Source of the DNA: Desulfobacter curvatus DSM 3379
GTDB lineage: Bacteria > Desulfobacterota > Desulfobacteria > Desulfobacterales > Desulfobacteraceae
Length of the DNA: 25,203 bases
NCBI RefSeq assembly: GCF_000373985.1
Contig: NZ_KB893109.1
Location: 1-25,203, forward strand
Direction: 5' to 3'
Positions within the stretch are counted from its first letter, which is position 1; the number at the start of each line of letters is the position of its first letter. A program made the position numbers and the translations under genes. Under the pieces are notes generated by a model, which was not told the origin of the DNA, did not search any database, and worked only from the letters and a program-made list of their open reading frames with translations. Of this stretch, positions 1 through 7,336 are shown piece after piece.

Positions 1-255
1 CGATGGATGAGCCTGGAGAGGGCAATCATGCAGTTGGAATTTATTTGACCGATCCATCTGCGGCGTAAAAAATTTAAAGAGACAACTGAGCCAATGGATT
101 GGTATACCTAAGCTACGCTTTTGATAGTCGTTTGGAATCAAGAATCAGCTACTGGAGGGGGGGCATTAGCAATACTGACTCGATTTTAATGAAATTTGCC
201 TCTTTTTGGGGTACAAAATTGTCTAATGGTGAGGCCACGGGCTCTGTCCTTTTGA
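1..255. other. gene-free left edge, decayed DNA
   Basis: I see no reading frame of convincing length or composition here on either strand. The stretch lies just upstream of the first recognisable transposase codons (from about 256), where an intact transposase of that family would have its N-terminus. I could not recognise that N-terminal sequence in any frame. It is either lost, or replaced by unrelated DNA. Confidence 0.4.
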
Positions 256-789
256 CTTAGCTTAGACGCTGCATTTTTTAGGTATAAGGTTGATATATGG
301 GCCTATTTCCTGATGCCCAATCACATTCACCTTATTGCAGTTCCTGAAACCAAGGATGGATTAAATCTGGCCATCGGGGAGGCACACCGGAGATCTAAGA
401 GAAGGATGGCGCGGTCATTTATGGCAGGGAAGGTTCGCATCATTTATCATGGAAGAAAGTTACTTGCTGGCATGCACGCGGTATATTGAGAAGAACCCAG
501 TCCGTGCCGGTTTTGCAAAACGTCCTGAGGATTGGAAGTGGGGTAGCGCCGGGGCACATATGGATGGGGAGGATGACATTCTTGTCAAAACAAGGCCCTT
601 GCTCGAGATTGTTAATACACCTTGGGGAATTTTTTTCTCTTCTGACATTAAAGAATCAAAAATCGAATTGTTCAGAAAGCCTGAACGTAACGGTCGACCG
701 TTGGGAAAAATGACTTTTGTAAAGAAATTGGAGACTATTTAGACAGACGACTCAGGCCCAAAAAGCCAGATCGAAAGAAAAATGCGTAA
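256..789 (+). pseudogene. broken REP-associated tyrosine (Y1/HUH) transposase relic
   Basis: Three frames have to be joined to read this relic. Frame one (256 to about 395) gives DIWAYFLMPNHIHLIAVPE, which holds the HUH-type metal motif (PNHIH) of Y1 transposases. Frame two (about 397-742) gives GHLWQGRFASFIMEESYLLA and then RYIEKNPVRAGF and PEDWKWGSAGAH, the typical C-terminal half of the RAYT/TnpA-REP family. Frame three (739-789) gives LDRRLRPKKPDRKKNA and a stop, the usual basic tail. The first break falls right after EAHRR, where relatives continue with a Tyr-containing helix (RRYTR-like), so the catalytic Tyr segment appears deleted. The N-terminus is also missing. The family nicks single-stranded DNA at REP-type hairpins. 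This copy should be inactive. Confidence 0.8.
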
Positions 790-1227
790 GGTGTCCCCAA
801 ATTACAAATTAATAACGGCTGCTCCACAATAATCCGGGTAAGGAAAAATAACACTAATGCCGTAACGATCACGGTGCTGATGCTCAGCCTGACAGCCGTT
901 GATGCAGTTGAAATTTGAGCACCTGAAGGCGGCGGGTCTGTTTTTCGATTTCATCAAGCTTGTAGAGGATCAGAGTACGGTCAGCCTCTGCTTGGAGGCC
1001 CCCATCAATCAGGGATTAGGTCAGACTGATGATTTTTGATTCCAGCTCCTGCACACGGGCTTGACCATCAATCGGCTAATTTTTCTTGCATCTTCGTCAA
1101 TTCTTGATCAACGACAAGGAGCCTATACAAAAGAAATTCAATAAAAAACCTTCAAAAAATATTGCCCATCCATGTCCTCGGGTAAATATCCCGTAACGTA
1201 GTCACAAATAGTTCCCTTTTTCGAGAC
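790..1227 (-). pseudogene. possible decayed coiled-coil ORF in a gene-free stretch
   Basis: No intact gene is present. On the minus strand, from about 1140 down to 850, short open stretches in different frames look protein-like: LLVVDQELTKMQEKLAD, then QARVQELESKIISLT, then EADRTLILYKLDEIEKQTRR. They are heptad-like and charged, as in a coiled coil, and are separated by stops and a frame change. A hydrophobic stretch (TVIVTALVLFFLTRIIVEQ) follows in another frame near 800-870. This may be one decayed membrane/coiled-coil gene, or chance. I do not recognise a family. No terminator is obvious downstream of the transporter gene that ends at 1228. Confidence 0.25.
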
Positions 1228-3003
1228 TCAACCATGTTGAGGCGGCACTAGTGAATCTCTTATGCTGTCCGCATCATGTTCTGTCGAATTACCCCAGAGA
1301 ATGTCAGCACTTTTTATTAAATTCTCTGCAATTTGGCTTGTATACGTACCATCATTAAGCAGTGAAGAAGCCATAGACTCAGTAATTTTTCCCTCTCTTA
1401 ACAAAACACTCAGCCTTTTTGCAGCAATAATGTCCAGGCCTTTATTCTGCTCTTTTGCTGTTTCCAGATCGGTTATTTTTTCCAGATCTCCCGGATCTTT
1501 TCTCAAACAGGCAATAATACGAAGCAGTTGCGCTATATCCTTGCGCAGGAAGTTGTATTCGTTTTTGATATTTTCATTGTCTCTTGCCATATAACCTGCA
1601 ATATTTTTCTGTAACTCCCTGATATCCTTAATGGCCTCGATCATGTCCCTGCTGGCAAGTTTTATTTTGTAGACCTTGTGGCGCTGCTCCTTATTCATAT
1701 TTTTCTCAGCCAATATGGAATACTTCAAAATATCGCTATAGAGGAACTTGATTCTTCTCTCATAAAGATCATCAATGTCTATATCCGTCTCTTTGACTGT
1801 TTTCAGGGCTTCATCCATATCACAATCAGAAAACACTTCATGACGATGCAGTCGCAAGGCTTGAATAATGATCTCTGATGTTCCGTCAAACATATGCCCT
1901 GCCTCCTTATAGAGTGCGGCAATGGCGGGTCCAGGCGTTTTAATCACTTCCTCATCAAGATATCGTGGCCTCCAGCGCCTGTCGTCCTGCACAACAAATA
2001 GTTTTTCGAGAAAATTAACCAGTTGGTGTACAAACGGCGCTAATACAAGAACACCGAGACTGTTAAAAATAGTATGAAATAATGACAATTTCATAGCAAT
2101 ATCCTGATCGGTTATCCCGACATATCCACTGATCAGATCAACACTTTGCATTAAATATTTCATAAAAACCACGGCAATGAATGCCGTAATCATGTTAAAT
2201 ATGAAATGAGCAACGGCCAAGCGCTTGCCGTTTTCATTTGAGGTCACAGCACCCAGGGCAGCCGTTACAGTGGTTCCAAGATTTGCCCCAATGGCAAGAG
2301 AGATTGAACTTACGTAGTCTATCTGGCCGGTCGCCACAGCTGTAATAATCAGGGCCATGGTGGCACTGCTCGACTGAATAATAATTGTCGCTGCTGCTCC
2401 GACAAAAATATATGCCAATATTCCCGTAAATCCGCCAATACTATATTGCGACAAATCAATACCGCTTTTCAGAGTTTCAAACCCCTCTTTCATAAAAGAG
2501 ATACCCAGGAAAATAAATCCAAGGCCAAGCAGAATATTGCCGATACCTTTATACGTTCTGTTGTTAAAAAAAGTGAACAGAACGCCGAAGACGATCATTG
2601 GCAGGGCAAATGCTGAAATTTTAATTTTCATACCGAAAACCGCAACAATCCATGCCGTAGCAGTGGTGCCGATATTTGCACCGAAGATAATGCCTACAGC
2701 CGGACCCAAGGCTATAAGCTCAGCGGACAAGAAAGATATTGCAATGACAGATATAAGAGATGAACTCTGGACAATTGCTGTGGCAAAAAACCCGCTGAAA
2801 ATCGCTTTGGGAATCGTATTCGTAGTTTTACTCAGTATTTTTGAGAGAATCCCTCCGGTGAAGCACTTAAAACCATCCTCCATAAAAAACATACCGACAA
2901 TAAAGATGGCAATGCCGGAAGCAATTGTTGCAAAATCACCACTTTGAAAGATTCCATAGCCAACAAATAATAGTATCGGTAAAATAAGAAATCGTTTTAA
3001 CAT
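1228..3003 (-). CDS. Na/Pi cotransporter family protein with PhoU-like tail
   Basis: This 591-residue protein is an inner-membrane sodium-dependent phosphate transporter of the NptA/YjbB (Na/Pi cotransporter II) type. It has two inverted copies of the family signature: QSSS at residues 79-82 with GANIGTT at 108-114, and QSSS at 210-213 with GANLGTT at 239-245. Hydrophobic helices fill roughly residues 1-335. The soluble tail (about 360-590) is helical and charged and resembles PhoU, which in this family is thought to modulate transport. The start is supported by GAGGGG just upstream of the ATG. No pho genes are nearby. Direction of transport (import or phosphate efflux, as suggested for E. 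coli YjbB) cannot be told from sequence. Confidence 0.9.
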   Translation of the reverse strand: MLKRFLILPILLFVGYGIFQSGDFATIASGIAIFIVGMFFMEDGFKCFTGGILSKILSKTTNTIPKAIFSGFFATAIVQSSSLISVIAISFLSAELIALGPAVGIIFGANIGTTATAWIVAVFGMKIKISAFALPMIVFGVLFTFFNNRTYKGIGNILLGLGFIFLGISFMKEGFETLKSGIDLSQYSIGGFTGILAYIFVGAAATIIIQSSSATMALIITAVATGQIDYVSSISLAIGANLGTTVTAALGAVTSNENGKRLAVAHFIFNMITAFIAVVFMKYLMQSVDLISGYVGITDQDIAMKLSLFHTIFNSLGVLVLAPFVHQLVNFLEKLFVVQDDRRWRPRYLDEEVIKTPGPAIAALYKEAGHMFDGTSEIIIQALRLHRHEVFSDCDMDEALKTVKETDIDIDDLYERRIKFLYSDILKYSILAEKNMNKEQRHKVYKIKLASRDMIEAIKDIRELQKNIAGYMARDNENIKNEYNFLRKDIAQLLRIIACLRKDPGDLEKITDLETAKEQNKGLDIIAAKRLSVLLREGKITESMASSLLNDGTYTSQIAENLIKSADILWGNSTEHDADSIRDSLVPPQHG

Positions 3004-3087
3004 CCATCCCCTCTAAAAATCGAGACTATAGCTGAAACGCTCAGCCCATCCTAGTCAACGGCGGCAAAGCAACCGCCTACCCCATTG

Positions 3088-3125
3088 AAAAAGAACGGGT
3101 TCCGGTTGTCCAGGGACTACCGTTC
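3088..3125 (-). terminator. probable terminator of the DUF2059 gene
   Basis: Read on the minus strand, GAACGG (3125-3120) pairs with CCGTTC (3098-3093) and a T-run follows (A-run at 3088-3092 on the plus strand). The loop contains a small inner hairpin (GTCC-CT-GGAC). The stem overlaps the stop codon of the gene ending at 3124. A second, shorter hairpin (GGCGG/CCGCC, 3060-3077) lies beyond it without a T-run. Confidence 0.45.
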
Positions 3126-3609
3126 ACCCAGGAGTTTGTTGTAGCTTTTGGATTCTTTTGGCTTCTTCTTGAATCATCATTTGTAACTCAGAAATATTTT
3201 CTTGAATTCTCTGCTGACCGATTTTCCCACCCTGGGCCATCATGGCAGGGGATTTTTTTAAGGCTTTTTGTCCTGTCGGCGTGCTGTAAAACGCATTGAG
3301 TTCATTGATCTCTTTTTCCGTAAACGCTTCAACATAAATATCAATAAAATCTTCTCTTAAACTTTCTCCGCTCATATATTTGTTGAAAAATTGCCTCATG
3401 GTATTTTCATATGGCTGCAAGGCAGGGGTTTGTGATAACTCTAACTGTAACATACTTTCGATTGTTCCGGCCAAAAGAGTATTGAGATCCATTGTATCGA
3501 GTAATTGCCCCGCGGCATTACGGTGACTTTCTGAAGCTGCAACGACATTCAAATTAAACGATATAGTTATTGCCAGTACTAAAAAAACGACATAGATTTT
3601 AAACTTCAT
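3124..3609 (-). CDS. exported DUF2059-family protein
   Basis: This 161-residue protein has an N-terminal signal peptide: MKFK, then a hydrophobic core to about residue 20, with likely cleavage after VVAA. The mature part is helical and polar. The segment FTEKEINELNAFYSTPTGQKA (about residues 95-115) is the hallmark of DUF2059, a small secreted or periplasmic domain of unknown function. The C-terminus is rich in Gln, Glu and Lys. The RBS is good (AAAGGATG before ATG). The leader upstream carries two adjacent interspersed repeat copies, beginning about 18 bases before the start, so its promoter may lie in or beyond repeat DNA. A biochemical role is not known. Confidence 0.85.
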   Translation of the reverse strand: MKFKIYVVFLVLAITISFNLNVVAASESHRNAAGQLLDTMDLNTLLAGTIESMLQLELSQTPALQPYENTMRQFFNKYMSGESLREDFIDIYVEAFTEKEINELNAFYSTPTGQKALKKSPAMMAQGGKIGQQRIQENISELQMMIQEEAKRIQKLQQTPG

Positions 3610-3626
3610 GGTTACATCCTTTCATT

Positions 3627-3688
3627 TTATAAGGAACTCTCTGTAACCCACAGAGATGTTTAAATATTCGTTGTGTGGCGAGCCACAG
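3627..3688 (+). repeat. related half-copy of the interspersed repeat (copy 1b)
   Basis: The stretch aligns by eye, without a long gap, to the left part of the copy at 14428-14490. Shared blocks in order are TTATAA, TGTAACCC, CAGAGAT/CAGATC, TTTRAA and TTCGTTGTG, followed by a GCCAC-type arm. It sits 29 bases before copy 1 and just upstream of the DUF2059 start. GTGGC-ga-GCCAC can form a small hairpin at its right end. Confidence 0.5.
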
Positions 3689-3716
3689 TCAAAGACCAAG
3701 GACGGTCCGTGACCGT

Positions 3717-3811
3717 TTTATATGAAAGTCTCCAGCAACTAACCGGATTCTTTCTATCTTTGTTGTGGGCTGAGTCAGGGTGCCGATAGACCAGGTCAGC
3801 CCATGGCTGTT
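3717..3811 (+). repeat. interspersed hairpin repeat, copy 1
   Basis: One of four copies of an approximately 95-bp element in this window. It begins TTTATATGAAAGTC, continues with a CAACTAACCGG and TTTCTATC block, then TTGTTGTGGGCTGA, and ends in TCAGCCCATGGCTG. The arms TGGGCTGA (3766-3773) and TCAGCCCA (3796-3803) are perfect inverted repeats around a 22-base loop. It lies between the DUF2059 start and the leuD end. It keeps a short open frame on the minus strand, but I see no gene there. Confidence 0.8.
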
Positions 3812-3849
3812 TACTGACGATTGATCTTCTTTTCAAGATAAGGTTAACA

Positions 3850-3897
3850 AAAAACATAACCCCTCACAACCATATGGTTGTGAGGGGTTATGTTTTT
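3850..3897. terminator. 48-bp perfect palindrome, bidirectional terminator
   Basis: The arms 3850-3873 and 3874-3897 are exact reverse complements (24 bp each), centred on CATATG. The outer ends are A5 on the left and T5 on the right, so either strand reads as a GC-containing stem followed by a T-run. It lies 86 bases beyond the leuD stop and is the best candidate for the end of the leuCD transcript. It would also block read-through from the left. Confidence 0.75.
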
Positions 3898-3983
3898 ATG
3901 CGCCTTGCATCCGGGCAACTTTGTAAGCAGCATACGCGCCGCTAACGAGCCGGCCAAATACGCGGTTTCCGTTCAGAGGCGAA

Positions 3984-4511
3984 TTAATAATTTTTATCTG
4001 CAAACTCTACCCACCCCCCGGTCTCCACCAGGGTTTTGTCGAACTGTGAAATAGGAAATTCAATTTTCAATTCGTTGCCGCCGGCATCTGTTGCGGTAAG
4101 GGTTTGATTTTCAACGTCTGCGGAGAGCTGAGCAGTTTTGCCTGCCCCCACCTCGAACAGGGCCTGAATCTTATCTTCAGACAATTCAATGGCCATCATG
4201 CCGCAATTAAACATATTCTGCCTGAAAATCCGGGCAAAGCTCGTGGCAATCACGACATTAATGCCGTTAACTTCCAAAGCCCATGGCGCATGCTCCCGGG
4301 AAGAGCCGCAACCAAAATTACTCCGGGTTACAATCACACGGACATCCTTGAGATCCGTTTCAGCATTAAAGCCATCCAGCACCAGATCTTCAAGCAAGTG
4401 GGGCTTTAAGGCGGTTTTGGATATTTCGGTCAGATATTTGGCCGGTATAATTTCGTCGGTATTGATATCTGCCCGGTCCAGGCAGAGCATTTTTCCTTTA
4501 AAATCTTTCAT
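3984..4511 (-). CDS. leuD: 3-isopropylmalate dehydratase small subunit
   Basis: The 175-residue small subunit forms the swivel domain of isopropylmalate isomerase and partners the LeuC encoded just upstream. The enzyme converts 2-isopropylmalate to 3-isopropylmalate in leucine synthesis, in the cytoplasm. Visible motifs are DINTDEIIPAKYL (15-27) and GCGSSREHAPWAL (67-79), the substrate-recognition and signature loops of the aconitase-type swivel domain. The length fits the short LeuD class of archaea and deltaproteobacteria rather than the ~200-residue enterobacterial class. A clear RBS (AGGGAGGG) starts at the leuC stop, with a 9-base gap, so the pair is co-translated. A related activity such as homoaconitase cannot be fully excluded by sequence alone. 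leuA and leuB are not in this window. Confidence 0.92.
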   Translation of the reverse strand: MKDFKGKMLCLDRADINTDEIIPAKYLTEISKTALKPHLLEDLVLDGFNAETDLKDVRVIVTRSNFGCGSSREHAPWALEVNGINVVIATSFARIFRQNMFNCGMMAIELSEDKIQALFEVGAGKTAQLSADVENQTLTATDAGGNELKIEFPISQFDKTLVETGGWVEFADKNY

Positions 4512-4520
4512 AGTCCCTCC

Positions 4521-5807
4521 CTAATTTTTAAACCGGTCAGAGTGAGTGAGCACACCATGGAGTGCCGTGGCTGCGGCTGTGGCCGGGCTTACAAGATGAA
4601 CCATGCCGCCTTTGCCCATCCGTCCGTTAAAATTCCTGTTGGTGGTGGACGCAGCGACCTCCCCTTCGGCCAGAACCCCGTTGCTCATCCCAAGACAGGC
4701 ACCGCAGGTGGGATTGGTGACGCAGAATCCGGCATCCATGAAAATTTTAATCAGGCCTTCATCCAGTGCCGCACTAAAAATATCAGGTGTGGCCGGAGAG
4801 ACAATCGCCCTCAAACCGGGATGGATTTTTTTACCTGCCACCTCGACGGCCGCCTCACGAAGATCCTCCAGGCGCCCATTGGTACAGGAGCCGATGTAAA
4901 CCTGGTCCACCCGCGTATCGGCCATCTGGGATACCGGTTTAACATTGTCCGGTTTGAATCCAAAGGTCGCCAGGGGTTCAAGGGTACTCACATCAATGGT
5001 CTTTGTTTTGGCATAGACGGCATCCGGATCGGAACAGAACCGGGAGTATTCTGCCAGGGCATCTTCGGGGGTCTTGAACTCATCCTTTATGAAAGGCCAC
5101 AGATACTCCACAGTTGTCATATCCGGCAGACAGATGCCCGATGTGGCACCGGCCTCCACAGCCATATTGGCCAGGGTCATACGCTGGTCCATACCCATGG
5201 CATCCACCACGGGTCCTGCGAACTCAATGACCATGTTGGTCGCCCCGTTCACTGTAATCTGACGAATCACCTCAAGAATAATATCCTTGGCATATACGCC
5301 CGGCCGAAGGGTTCCGGTAATTTCAATTTTAAATGTTTCCGGCTGTTTAAAGGTACACACGCCCTTTAAAATCCCCACCTCCAGGTCGGTGGTGCCCACG
5401 CCCGCCCCAAAGGCACCAAATGCCCCATGGGTACAGGTATGGGAATCGCCCATAATGATGGTAAACCCGGGACGGACAAACCCTTTTTCAGGAAACAGGG
5501 CATGGCAGACCCCGTTTTCACCGATATCAAAGAAATCTTTTATGTTGTGACGAAGGGCCCAGTCCCGCAGAATTTTCCCCTGCATGGCGGTTTTGGAATC
5601 TTTGGCCGGTGAAACATGATCAATCACCGCCTTGATTTTGTCCGGATCGAACACCCGGTCTTTTCCCCTTGCAACCAGGTCCTGGACCGCAGTCGGGGTG
5701 GTAATTTCATGACAGAAAACCCGGTCCAGACGCAGCACGCTGACATCCCCGAAGGGTTTGTCCACCAGGTGGGAGTCAAAAATTTTTTCAGCAATTGTTT
5801 TTCCCAT
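4521..5807 (-). CDS. leuC: 3-isopropylmalate dehydratase large subunit
   Basis: The 428-residue large subunit belongs to the aconitase superfamily and holds the [4Fe-4S] cluster of isopropylmalate isomerase. The three cluster Cys are visible: IGSCTNGR (Cys308) and CGAC (Cys368, Cys371). GDSHTCTHGAFGAFG (about 120-134) and RNFNGRMG near the C-terminus are further family signatures. I chose the second ATG (5807) because GGAGAG sits five bases before it. The first ATG (5819) would add MESA, has no RBS, and falls on the edge of a repeat copy. The gene is followed at once by leuD. The upstream gene in the same direction is the XRE-cupin regulator, which might share the transcript. Confidence 0.92.
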   Translation of the reverse strand: MGKTIAEKIFDSHLVDKPFGDVSVLRLDRVFCHEITTPTAVQDLVARGKDRVFDPDKIKAVIDHVSPAKDSKTAMQGKILRDWALRHNIKDFFDIGENGVCHALFPEKGFVRPGFTIIMGDSHTCTHGAFGAFGAGVGTTDLEVGILKGVCTFKQPETFKIEITGTLRPGVYAKDIILEVIRQITVNGATNMVIEFAGPVVDAMGMDQRMTLANMAVEAGATSGICLPDMTTVEYLWPFIKDEFKTPEDALAEYSRFCSDPDAVYAKTKTIDVSTLEPLATFGFKPDNVKPVSQMADTRVDQVYIGSCTNGRLEDLREAAVEVAGKKIHPGLRAIVSPATPDIFSAALDEGLIKIFMDAGFCVTNPTCGACLGMSNGVLAEGEVAASTTNRNFNGRMGKGGMVHLVSPATAAATALHGVLTHSDRFKN

Positions 5808-5818
5808 GGCACTCTCCA

Positions 5819-5912
5819 TTTATATGAAAGTCAAAATAAAGATTTAATTACCTTCATGTTTCGTTGTGGGTTGGGTCTGGGTGTTGATAGACCAGATCAG
5901 CCCATGGCTGTT
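5819..5912 (+). repeat. interspersed hairpin repeat, copy 2
   Basis: It starts TTTATATGAAAGTC like copy 1, diverges in the middle, and re-joins the family at TTGTGGGTTGG, then GATAGACCAGATCAGCCCATGGCTGTT. Arms TGGGTTGG (5867-5874) and TCAGCCCA (5897-5904) pair with two G-T wobbles. The copy fills the entire leuC leader, from the stop codon of the XRE-cupin gene to the leuC start. Confidence 0.8.
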
Positions 5913-6498
5913 ATTTGTTATTTCCTTCACCAAAATAATCTTCACCGTCCGCCGGTGTGACAATCCAGTAGGCTTGAAACAGATCGTCACCGGCATTTTT
6001 AATCACATGGGGTATCTGAGACGAAAAAGAGAGGGCATCTCCGTTACTGATATCGTAGACATCCCCGCCGTAAATTAACTGGCCGGAACCGTTGACCACA
6101 ATCCCCAGCTCCCGGCCAAGGTGTCCGTCTTTCTTATCCCCCCGCTGCTGTCCCGGTGCAAGCTCAAGAAAAAAGGCGGTAAAGGAATGGTTTCCTTTGG
6201 ATTGGCTGAGTCCGCACAGGGTTTCATATTTAAACCCCTTGCGCTGGTAAACCCGGCGCTGGTCCTTTTTTATAATCTCCACCCGGTTCATGGTTTCATA
6301 ATCTTTAAAAAACTTCTCCGGAGAGACCCCGTAAACTTCCAGCAATTCCAGCAGGGTATCCAAGGACGGAGATATACGGTTGCGTTCAATCTGGGACAAC
6401 AGACTTGAACTGACCCCGGCTTTTGAGGCCACCTCTTTGATGGTCAGATGCCGTGAATTTCGAATGGCCCGCAGCAAAGGGCCCAGCTTGATTTTCAT
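5911..6498 (-). CDS. XRE-family transcriptional regulator with cupin domain
   Basis: This 195-residue protein is a DNA-binding regulator. Residues about 7-62 form an XRE helix-turn-helix (LTIKEVASKAGVSSSLLSQI, then ERNRISPSLDTLL). Residues about 105-185 form a cupin-2 fold that would bind a small effector, with GQQRGDKKDGHLGRELG and SSQIPHVIKNAGDD as its two motifs. The length and order match the HTH-cupin class (PuuR-like). An RBS-like GGTGA precedes the ATG, and an inverted repeat overlaps its promoter, suggesting autoregulation. It lies upstream of leuCD in the same direction, but nothing shows that it controls them. The effector is unknown. Confidence 0.88.
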   Translation of the reverse strand: MKIKLGPLLRAIRNSRHLTIKEVASKAGVSSSLLSQIERNRISPSLDTLLELLEVYGVSPEKFFKDYETMNRVEIIKKDQRRVYQRKGFKYETLCGLSQSKGNHSFTAFFLELAPGQQRGDKKDGHLGRELGIVVNGSGQLIYGGDVYDISNGDALSFSSQIPHVIKNAGDDLFQAYWIVTPADGEDYFGEGNNK

Positions 6499-6510
6499 TT
6501 ATTCACCAAA

Positions 6511-6562
6511 TTCAGTATTTCTTATTTAGATTAAAGAATACTGAAATTTCTCTGGGTGTCAA
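6511..6562 (-). promoter_or_regulatory. promoter and probable autoregulatory operator of the XRE-cupin gene
   Basis: On the minus strand a perfect -35 TTGACA (6562-6557), a 16-base spacer and a -10 TATTCT (6540-6535) precede the regulator start at 6498. An inverted repeat overlaps the -10: TTCAGTATTTCTT (6511-6523) and AAGAATACTGAA (6534-6545), perfect but for one extra T. This placement is what is expected for repression of the gene by its own product (inference). Confidence 0.6.
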
Positions 6563-6629
6563 TACTTTTTAATCGGATGGAAAACAGATACGGGGAAAAT
6601 CATTTTTGGGGGATACACACGCCAAACGA

Positions 6630-7274
6630 TCAGGCAGTTATTTTCGTGTAGTCCAAAAGTCCCTGGCGTTGGTATTGAATGAGCAATGATTCCAGGGCAG
6701 GAAGATCGGACAATTCCACAGCCAGCTCATGGGTGACTTTTTCTGTATAATCCGTTTGGGCAATTGTGGTCTTCAAGGCGCTGATGCGGTTTAAAAATGA
6801 ATCATTCAGGCTGTAATCCAGACAAATTTGGAAAGACTGAGTTTTCACCAAGCGGACCAGGGGGGCCTGGCCAATGGTTTCCTCCACAGCCAGGGCATAG
6901 GCTTCAATTAAGCCTCGAACCCCAAGCTTCACCCCGCCGAAATACCGGGTAACAACCGCTGCAGTACAGGTCATCTGATGGGATAACAGCGTATTGAGCA
7001 TGGGTTTGCCGGCCGTACCCGGCGGTTCACCCGCATCCGAGCAATGACTGATCTGCCCGGAATCGCCCACCACATAAGCCCAGCAGTTATGGGTGGCTGT
7101 TTTGTATTCTTTGGAGACGTTGGAAATAAACTCCTTGGCACCTTCAATGGTATCCGCATAGCTGAGCCTGCAGACAAACACGGAGCGCTTAATTTTTATT
7201 TCCGTCTGGCGAACGGGATCGGCCACAGACCGTCCCACGGAATAAAAAACCGGTTTTTCGCAATCCGTATTCAT
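6630..7274 (-). CDS. YigZ/IMPACT family protein
   Basis: This 214-residue protein belongs to the conserved UPF0029/IMPACT family. The N-terminal domain (about 20-135) carries the diagnostic DAGEPPGTAGKPML and VTRYFGGVKLGVRGLIEAY. The C-terminal part (about 140-210) fits the DUF1949 ferredoxin-like domain. The eukaryotic homologue IMPACT regulates the Gcn2 pathway. The bacterial role is unsettled, with links to translation. No strong Shine-Dalgarno is visible before the ATG, and nearby alternative starts are no better. It lies in the same direction as the HDOD gene upstream (62-base gap) and the regulator downstream (131-base gap containing the regulator promoter). Confidence 0.9.
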   Translation of the reverse strand: MNTDCEKPVFYSVGRSVADPVRQTEIKIKRSVFVCRLSYADTIEGAKEFISNVSKEYKTATHNCWAYVVGDSGQISHCSDAGEPPGTAGKPMLNTLLSHQMTCTAAVVTRYFGGVKLGVRGLIEAYALAVEETIGQAPLVRLVKTQSFQICLDYSLNDSFLNRISALKTTIAQTDYTEKVTHELAVELSDLPALESLLIQYQRQGLLDYTKITA

Positions 7275-7336
7275 GGATCATGGTATAGTACAAATCAAAA
7301 GCAAATAAAAGGTCGAATATGCCTGTAAGCGCCCGT

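Noticed and set aside
3702..3716. ACGGTC-cgt-GACCGT hairpin followed by TTTTA
   Set aside because: No plus-strand gene ends upstream of it, so there is nothing for it to terminate; it lies between two repeat copies.
3660..3857. 65-residue minus-strand open frame between the DUF2059 gene and the palindrome
   Set aside because: It is made up almost wholly of the interspersed repeat and small hairpins, with no RBS. The repeat itself explains why a similar frame can be read in other copies.
4542..5369. 275-residue plus-strand open frame
   Set aside because: It is antisense to leuC, whose iron-sulfur motifs are clear.
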